NCBI GenBank assembly: GCA_032358255.1
Contig: JAULBX010011099.1
Span: forward strand, 1-64,000
Length of the DNA stretch: 64,000 nt
Reading direction: 5' to 3'
Source of the DNA: Heterotrichella gracilis
Lineage: Eukaryota > Sar > Xanthophyceae > Tribonematales > Xanthonemataceae
The notes beneath the pieces were generated by a model, which did no database searches, was not told where the DNA came from, and worked only from the letters and a program-made list of their open reading frames with translations. Of the stretch, positions 59,843 to 64,000 are shown one piece after another (within the stretch, counting starts at the first letter, position 1; each line of letters starts with the position of its first letter). Made by a program: the position numbers and the translations under genes.

Positions 59843-61102
59843 TTAAGGCTGCAAATTTACATTAAAACCCAGTGATTTCAAATCTTCCCAAAAGCCCGGG
59901 TAAGATTTATTCACTACAGAAGGGTCTTTGATCATTAGTTTCCCGAATTTAAGTGCTAGTGGCGAAAAACTCATGGCCATGCGATGATCGTTATAGGTTT
60001 CAATTGTTTGCTGTTTCTTGACTCTTGTTTCTTGACTTTTATCTCCGGTTTCCGGTATTATTCGAATAAAATCCAGACCTACATCTACCCTTGCCCCTAA
60101 TTTCTCCAATTCTGTTTTTAATGCAAGAAGTCGATCGCTTTCTTTTAGCTTTAAAGTGCTGAGTCCTGTTAAGGCACACCCCATTCCAAGTCCGAAACAG
60201 GTGACCACAAGTGTTTGGGCAATATCCGGACAATTTGTGCAATCATACGAAAAGGTCTTTACTTTAAGAGGGATGGAGGTGAGAAAGATGGTCCCGTTTT
60301 TATATTCGGTTTTTACACCGAGATCTTTAAAAAGTAAAGGTAAGATGGAATCTGCCTGTAAGCTGTGTTCTTCAAAGTAACTCAGTTCCATTTGTGCGTT
60401 TTTAGAAAGCGCGCAGATACTGTAATAATAAGAAGCAGAAGACCAATCGGACTCCATGTGTTTGTTTCTAAGAACAGATGCATGTGATAGAGTTGAAACC
60501 TGAATGCTATTCTCTGATTCAGTTACATCTATACCAAAGTCCTTCAACAGCGCTGTAGTCATTTTTATGTAAGGCTTCGAAACGATGTTTCCTTTTAAAT
60601 GGAGGTTCAGTCCATTTTTAAACTTTGGCGCTACTAATAAGAGTGCCGAAATAAACTGACTGCTAATGCCGGCATTTATTTCTACTTTGCCTCCGCTTAG
60701 TTTTTTTCCTTTAATTCGTAATGGGGGAAAATTTTCTTTTTCAATATAAGTAATATCTGCTCCCAACGCGGTTAACACGTTCACTAATTCAGAAATAGGG
60801 CGCTCTTTCATGCGTGAAGAACCACTTAAGATCCAATCGCCTTCAGTTACCGCAAGCAAAGCAGTTAAGAAACGCATATCGGTACCGGCATGATTCACAT
60901 CAATGGTTGCAGATTGGTGCGTGCTGATGATTTCGAGAGCCTTTCTCAATAGTTGTGTGTCTTCTGAATCAGATAAATTGGAAAAAGTGAGATCAGGACA
61001 AAACAGATGTTTGATCAACAATAATCGATTGCTGAGGCTTTTTGAACCTGCTATGTGAATGCTTGTGTGAATAGAAGTATGTGGCGCCCCAATTTCTATC
61101 AT
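59843..61102 (-). CDS. aroA: 3-phosphoshikimate 1-carboxyvinyltransferase (EPSP synthase)
   Basis: A 419-residue EPSP synthase joining phosphoenolpyruvate to shikimate 3-phosphate. IAGSKSLSNRLLLI (about 18-31), AGTDMRFLTALLA (about 87-99), LKESDRLLALKTELEKLGA (about 325-343) and YNDHRMAMSFS (about 375-385) are present. The loop just before YNDHRM is encoded by a 14-bp direct repeat (60010-60023 and 60024-60037), an in-frame insertion of low complexity. It overlaps aroB by four bases. Confidence 0.92.
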   Translation of the reverse strand: MIEIGAPHTSIHTSIHIAGSKSLSNRLLLIKHLFCPDLTFSNLSDSEDTQLLRKALEIISTHQSATIDVNHAGTDMRFLTALLAVTEGDWILSGSSRMKERPISELVNVLTALGADITYIEKENFPPLRIKGKKLSGGKVEINAGISSQFISALLLVAPKFKNGLNLHLKGNIVSKPYIKMTTALLKDFGIDVTESENSIQVSTLSHASVLRNKHMESDWSSASYYYSICALSKNAQMELSYFEEHSLQADSILPLLFKDLGVKTEYKNGTIFLTSIPLKVKTFSYDCTNCPDIAQTLVVTCFGLGMGCALTGLSTLKLKESDRLLALKTELEKLGARVDVGLDFIRIIPETGDKSQETRVKKQQTIETYNDHRMAMSFSPLALKFGKLMIKDPSVVNKSYPGFWEDLKSLGFNVNLQP

Positions 61103-62163
61103 TGGTTTAATCCATTGTAAAACTCAAAGGCTTTTTTGATCTGATTGCCATTCACTTCCACGTTATAGGTAGAAGAGCCTATTCCTTTCAGTAGAGAAAA
61201 GAGCATTTTTTTTTGACTGGCTTTTTTATCGTTGGAAATTAATTCCATCAATGGTTTAAATGCACTTTGATCTATGGCCGGAGAATAAAATGCTTCGTTA
61301 AGTGATTGGATGATGCTGTGTAAGTCTTTTTTAGTGATCAATTTTTTTTGCCAGGAAAGATGGGCTTCCATGATCATTCCAATAAACACACATTCGCCAT
61401 GCAACAATTCGTTGGCTGTTCCCAAAAAAAGCGATTCAATAGCATGTCCAATGGTATGTCCAAAATTGAGTGTTTTCCGAATGCCTTCATCAAAGGGATC
61501 TTTTAAAACGATTTTATTCTTTAGTTCAATACTCTTAAGAATAATGTGATCGATGGGACTCTTTTTGGTTTGAAGTATTTTCCAGAGTTTTTTATCGCTG
61601 ACCAAGGCGATCTTATATATTTCTGCCATGCCATTTTGAAAATGACGTTCAGATAAGGAATTTAAAAAAGGAGGATAGATAAAAACGGCTTTTGGCTGCG
61701 CGAATGAACCGATGCTGTTTTTGATCCCGCCAAAATCAATTCCGGTTTTTCCACCCACACTGGCATCTGCCATGGCCAATAAGGAAGTTGGGATGTGTAC
61801 AAAATCAATGCCTCTTTTAAAGATGGAGGCGGTAAAACCACCCAGGTCACTCACCACTCCACCGCCCAAATTAATAAGAACTGTTTTTTTATCCGCTAAA
61901 TTTTCGAGAAGTGTTTGCCAGATGTGAGCCGATATGTCGAGTGATTTACTCTGTTCGCCGCTTTCTATTTCGATGATCTCTGCTGAGGAAAGTTCGGGAC
62001 AGGCCGTGATCAATGTGGGCAAACAACTTTGCAAGGTGTTTTCATCACACAAAATAAAATAAGCCGAATACTTCTTCTTTACTAAAAAGGCCGTAAGCGC
62101 TTTGAGAGCGGTATCTCCTAAGTGTATGGTATAATTGAGCGAACTAAGTTTAGAGTTGGTCAT
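61099..62163 (-). CDS. aroB: 3-dehydroquinate synthase
   Basis: A 354-residue NAD- and metal-dependent enzyme making dehydroquinate from DAHP. Family blocks: LGGGVVSDLGGFTAS (about 100-114), KTGIDFGGIKNSIGSF (about 138-153), EIYKIALV (about 176-183) and LNFGHTIGHAIES (about 232-244, metal ligand histidines). It overlaps aroA and supplies the pathway leading to chorismate, which trpG/pabA and mqnA use. Confidence 0.92.
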   Translation of the reverse strand: MTNSKLSSLNYTIHLGDTALKALTAFLVKKKYSAYFILCDENTLQSCLPTLITACPELSSAEIIEIESGEQSKSLDISAHIWQTLLENLADKKTVLINLGGGVVSDLGGFTASIFKRGIDFVHIPTSLLAMADASVGGKTGIDFGGIKNSIGSFAQPKAVFIYPPFLNSLSERHFQNGMAEIYKIALVSDKKLWKILQTKKSPIDHIILKSIELKNKIVLKDPFDEGIRKTLNFGHTIGHAIESLFLGTANELLHGECVFIGMIMEAHLSWQKKLITKKDLHSIIQSLNEAFYSPAIDQSAFKPLMELISNDKKASQKKMLFSLLKGIGSSTYNVEVNGNQIKKAFEFYNGLNQ

Positions 62164-62187
62164 AGCTAAAAGCTAAGTTACATATTA

Positions 62188-62757
62188 TTAAGAAGAAGCT
62201 AACCAGTTTTTAAGGATGGTTTCGCCGTGCTCAGATAAAATAGATTCCGGATGAAATTGCACCCCGCGAAGGTCATAGTTTTTGTGTTTAATGGCCATAA
62301 TGAGTCCTGAATCATCAAGGGCTGTAATTAGGAGATCGGCATTTATTTTTTGTTCATCGATCACCCAGGAGTGATAGCGCCCCACTTTAAATTGTTTTGG
62401 CACATTTTTAAATAGACGATCTTCTTTAATGATGGTCACCGAAGTAGCCAGACCATGAAACACGGTTTCTAAATTTTTTAAGGGGCTGTCGAATGCTTCA
62501 CCAATAGCTTGCATGCCCAAACAAACACCAAAAATAGATTTTGTGGCCGAAAAGTTTTTCAGAAGTTGTGGCATGATGCCTGCTTCTGAAGGCAGTCCCG
62601 GACCGGGCGATAACAAGATCTTATCGTATTTGTCAATTTGACTGAGGGAGATCTGATCGTTTTTTATCACATCAAAAGGCAGGGTACCTACTTTTTCAAT
62701 AAGATGAACCAGGTTATAGGTGAAACTATCGTAATTATCGAGAATTAAAAGTCTCAT
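62188..62757 (-). CDS. Glutamine amidotransferase of anthranilate/aminodeoxychorismate synthase
   Basis: A 189-residue class I amidotransferase. The triad is C79 in GVCLGMQ with H and E in FHPES (about 169-173); the oxyanion block PGPGLP (about 51-56) is intact. It releases ammonia for a chorismate-using partner (TrpE or PabB), which is not in the window, so TrpG and PabA cannot be told apart. It is the first gene of the aro-tatC operon. Confidence 0.85.
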   Translation of the reverse strand: MRLLILDNYDSFTYNLVHLIEKVGTLPFDVIKNDQISLSQIDKYDKILLSPGPGLPSEAGIMPQLLKNFSATKSIFGVCLGMQAIGEAFDSPLKNLETVFHGLATSVTIIKEDRLFKNVPKQFKVGRYHSWVIDEQKINADLLITALDDSGLIMAIKHKNYDLRGVQFHPESILSEHGETILKNWLASS

Positions 62758-62820
62758 ATTAATGGTGAAGGTACATAATAGATCACAAAGACCTAAAGGT
62801 ACCCGGAAAATGAAAGAGCA

Positions 62821-62844
62821 AAAAAAAAGCGGTTAAAAAACCGC
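62821..62844 (-). terminator. Intrinsic terminator of the DUF3276 gene
   Basis: A 6-bp stem GCGGTT/AACCGC (62829-62834 with 62839-62844) with a 4-base loop, followed on the minus strand by eight or more T. It is 23 bases past the stop. Confidence 0.85.
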
Positions 62845-62867
62845 CTTAAGTATAAAAGAATCTGATT

Positions 62868-63200
62868 TTAATTTCCCAGATCTTCGAAACTAACGTCTGA
62901 ATCACTTTTTTCAGGGGATTGGTAAGTGTCTTCTATTACCGGAGCATTTTCTTTGATGTGATTAATGGCTTCATTTAAACCTTCAATGAACTTTTCAAAG
63001 TCTTCTTTATATAAAAATACTTTGTGTTTTTCGTAAGTGAACTTACCATCAGTTCCAAAACGTTTTTTGCTTTCGGTAATCGTTAAGTAATAATCATTCC
63101 CACGGGTACTTTTCACATCGAAAAAGTAAGTACGTTTACCGGCTCGCACAGATTTTGAGAACAAATCGCCCCTATCATTTTTTTCAAGTTCTTCTGACAT
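62868..63200 (-). CDS. DUF3276 (PUR-alpha-like) protein
   Basis: A 110-residue protein with the PUR-like layout: FSKSVRAGKRTYFFDVKST (about 14-32) then ITESKKRF and KHKVFLYKEDFEKFIEGLNEAI (about 60-81). Bacteroidota PUR-alpha-like proteins bind nucleic acid; a regulatory role is inferred from the family. It is monocistronic with its own terminator. Confidence 0.82.
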   Translation of the reverse strand: MSEELEKNDRGDLFSKSVRAGKRTYFFDVKSTRGNDYYLTITESKKRFGTDGKFTYEKHKVFLYKEDFEKFIEGLNEAINHIKENAPVIEDTYQSPEKSDSDVSFEDLGN

Positions 63201-63294
63201 ATTTTTTAGTTTGAATTAAGCAAATATTGTAAAAATCTTCTCAGATAAAACACGGTGTTAATAATTTAACATTATTGTTAATAGCCCTCAAATC

Positions 63295-63327
63295 AAAAAA
63301 GCCGCTGATTTATGGTATCAACGGCTT
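63295..63327 (-). terminator. Intrinsic terminator of the 63348 lipoprotein gene
   Basis: On the minus strand an 11-bp stem with one mismatch (63327-63317 with 63309-63299, AAGCCG...CGGCTT) is followed by six T. It lies 21 bases past the stop. Confidence 0.85.
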
Positions 63328-63347
63328 CTTTAGCTGAGTTCAATTAT

Positions 63348-63872
63348 CTAGGACTTCGATTCCTTTTTTACCTCTTTGATGTTTTTACTTGAATCAAACA
63401 TTTTTTGAATGGCTTCTTTTCCAAAAGGATCCACCTCCGTGTCTCTGATGTCTTCAAAACTATAATCATTTCCACCAATTTTTTGATTTAAAAGAAAATG
63501 AAACTCCGGTTGAACGATCTCACTTTCCCAAAGAATGGCTCCTGGCTCATCAGTGATGTAATTTTTGAATTTGTTCAATTCATCATCCTTAATATCCATT
63601 TTACGCATCTCCAAGTCGGCGGCTTGCTCATTGATGCTAATGGCGAAGTTGGTTCCAACTTTAATGTCCAATGCTCCATTGGTTTGTTCGGTAATGCTTA
63701 ACTTATTGGCAACCGTATCGGGAACAAAAATGGCGAATGGTTTCCCAAAACGATTCAGATTAAGCGTATGCATTCCCTGTGGGGCAACAATTTCTTCATT
63801 GCCTTTGTTTCCGCAAGAGGTCATGCTGAGAAGGATAACGGCTGCGCCTAATTTGAAAATTGAATGAGTCAT
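63348..63872 (-). CDS. Lipoprotein of unknown function
   Basis: A 174-residue protein with a lipoprotein signal peptide (cysteine at 20 in SMTSCGNKG). The body has a strand-helix pattern with LEMRKMDIKDDELNKF (about 87-102) and no recognised domain. It is monocistronic, with a promoter box at 63923-63930 and a strong terminator. Confidence 0.6.
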   Translation of the reverse strand: MTHSIFKLGAAVILLSMTSCGNKGNEEIVAPQGMHTLNLNRFGKPFAIFVPDTVANKLSITEQTNGALDIKVGTNFAISINEQAADLEMRKMDIKDDELNKFKNYITDEPGAILWESEIVQPEFHFLLNQKIGGNDYSFEDIRDTEVDPFGKEAIQKMFDSSKNIKEVKKESKS

Positions 63873-63922
63873 GTTTATACTTGTTTAAATGGTTGATTAA
63901 TGAATGATTGTGCAATTTATTA

Positions 63923-63930
63923 CAAATATA
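63923..63930 (-). promoter_or_regulatory. Promoter -7 box of the 63348 lipoprotein gene
   Basis: On the minus strand TATATTTG (63930-63923) is a perfect TAnnTTTG box, 51 bases before the ATG. No perfect -33 TTTG is seen. The last 70 bases of the window show nothing else. Confidence 0.5.
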
Positions 63931-64000
63931 ATAAAGGAATTAAACCTTCAGTGTGTATTTAAGCATAAGAGTCAATATACTTTGATTGAGAAACAAGCAA

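Overview
The window looks like a chromosome segment of a Bacteroidota bacterium. The evidence is internal: three large secreted proteins end in type IX secretion (T9SS) type A sorting domains with the IYPNP-type start, several promoters fit the Bacteroidota -7 consensus TAnnTTTG, menaquinone is made by the futalosine route (mqnA), a PafA-type alkaline phosphatase and a propeller/Y_Y_Y/SpoIIE sensor are present, and the DNA is AT-rich. I cannot place it below phylum level. No tRNA, rRNA, CRISPR array, insertion sequence or integrase gene was seen.

0-24 kb is mostly core genome: an outer-membrane barrel, an M61 peptidase, a SUI1/YciH factor, two peroxiredoxins, rnhB, a large anchored beta-propeller protein, purM, mqnA, two big T9SS cargo proteins (DOMON/PKD/Ig-like, and choice-of-anchor-I), an ankyrin protein, a tightly packed metallophosphoesterase-glycosyltransferase-lipid kinase operon, a CBS protein, an ALDH7-type dehydrogenase and a GNAT/FemAB-like protein. 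An unusual intergenic stretch at 5169-5337 folds into four consecutive hairpins.

23.5-27 kb carries deoC and an aldehyde dehydrogenase, a natural pair for deoxyribose breakdown. They are separated by a GxxExxY gene bounded by inverted repeats and by five copies of a 96-bp tandem repeat whose last partial copy supplies the start codon of the dehydrogenase.

27-46 kb holds a SpoIIE-type sensor operon, a CapD/PglF-type sugar dehydratase, pafA, an AsmA protein, the methionine-branch genes metB and hom behind a complete SAM-I riboswitch with terminator and promoter, an HGSNAT/YeiB-like membrane protein, a small lipoprotein, another T9SS protein and a polytopic membrane protein.

46.6-55.4 kb is the most interesting part: an accessory array of about eight gene cassettes, all on the minus strand, separated by seven attC-like imperfect palindromes of about 95-120 bp. 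In most cassettes the first bases are complementary to the R'' end of the attC at the other end of the same cassette, as expected for integron cassettes that once circularised. No integrase gene is in the window, so it is best described as a CALIN (cluster of attC sites lacking an integrase). Its cargo is a complete type II restriction-modification system with an XRE controller, three toxin-antitoxin modules (two with broken toxins), a VanW-like protein, a SanA/ElyC-like protein and several secreted proteins of unknown function.

55.5-64 kb returns to core genes: an alpha/beta hydrolase, a PspC-domain protein, an operon trpG/pabA-aroB-aroA-tatC-AhpD-like-small membrane protein (chorismate supply and Tat export), a DUF3276 protein and a lipoprotein, the last two each followed by a clear intrinsic terminator.
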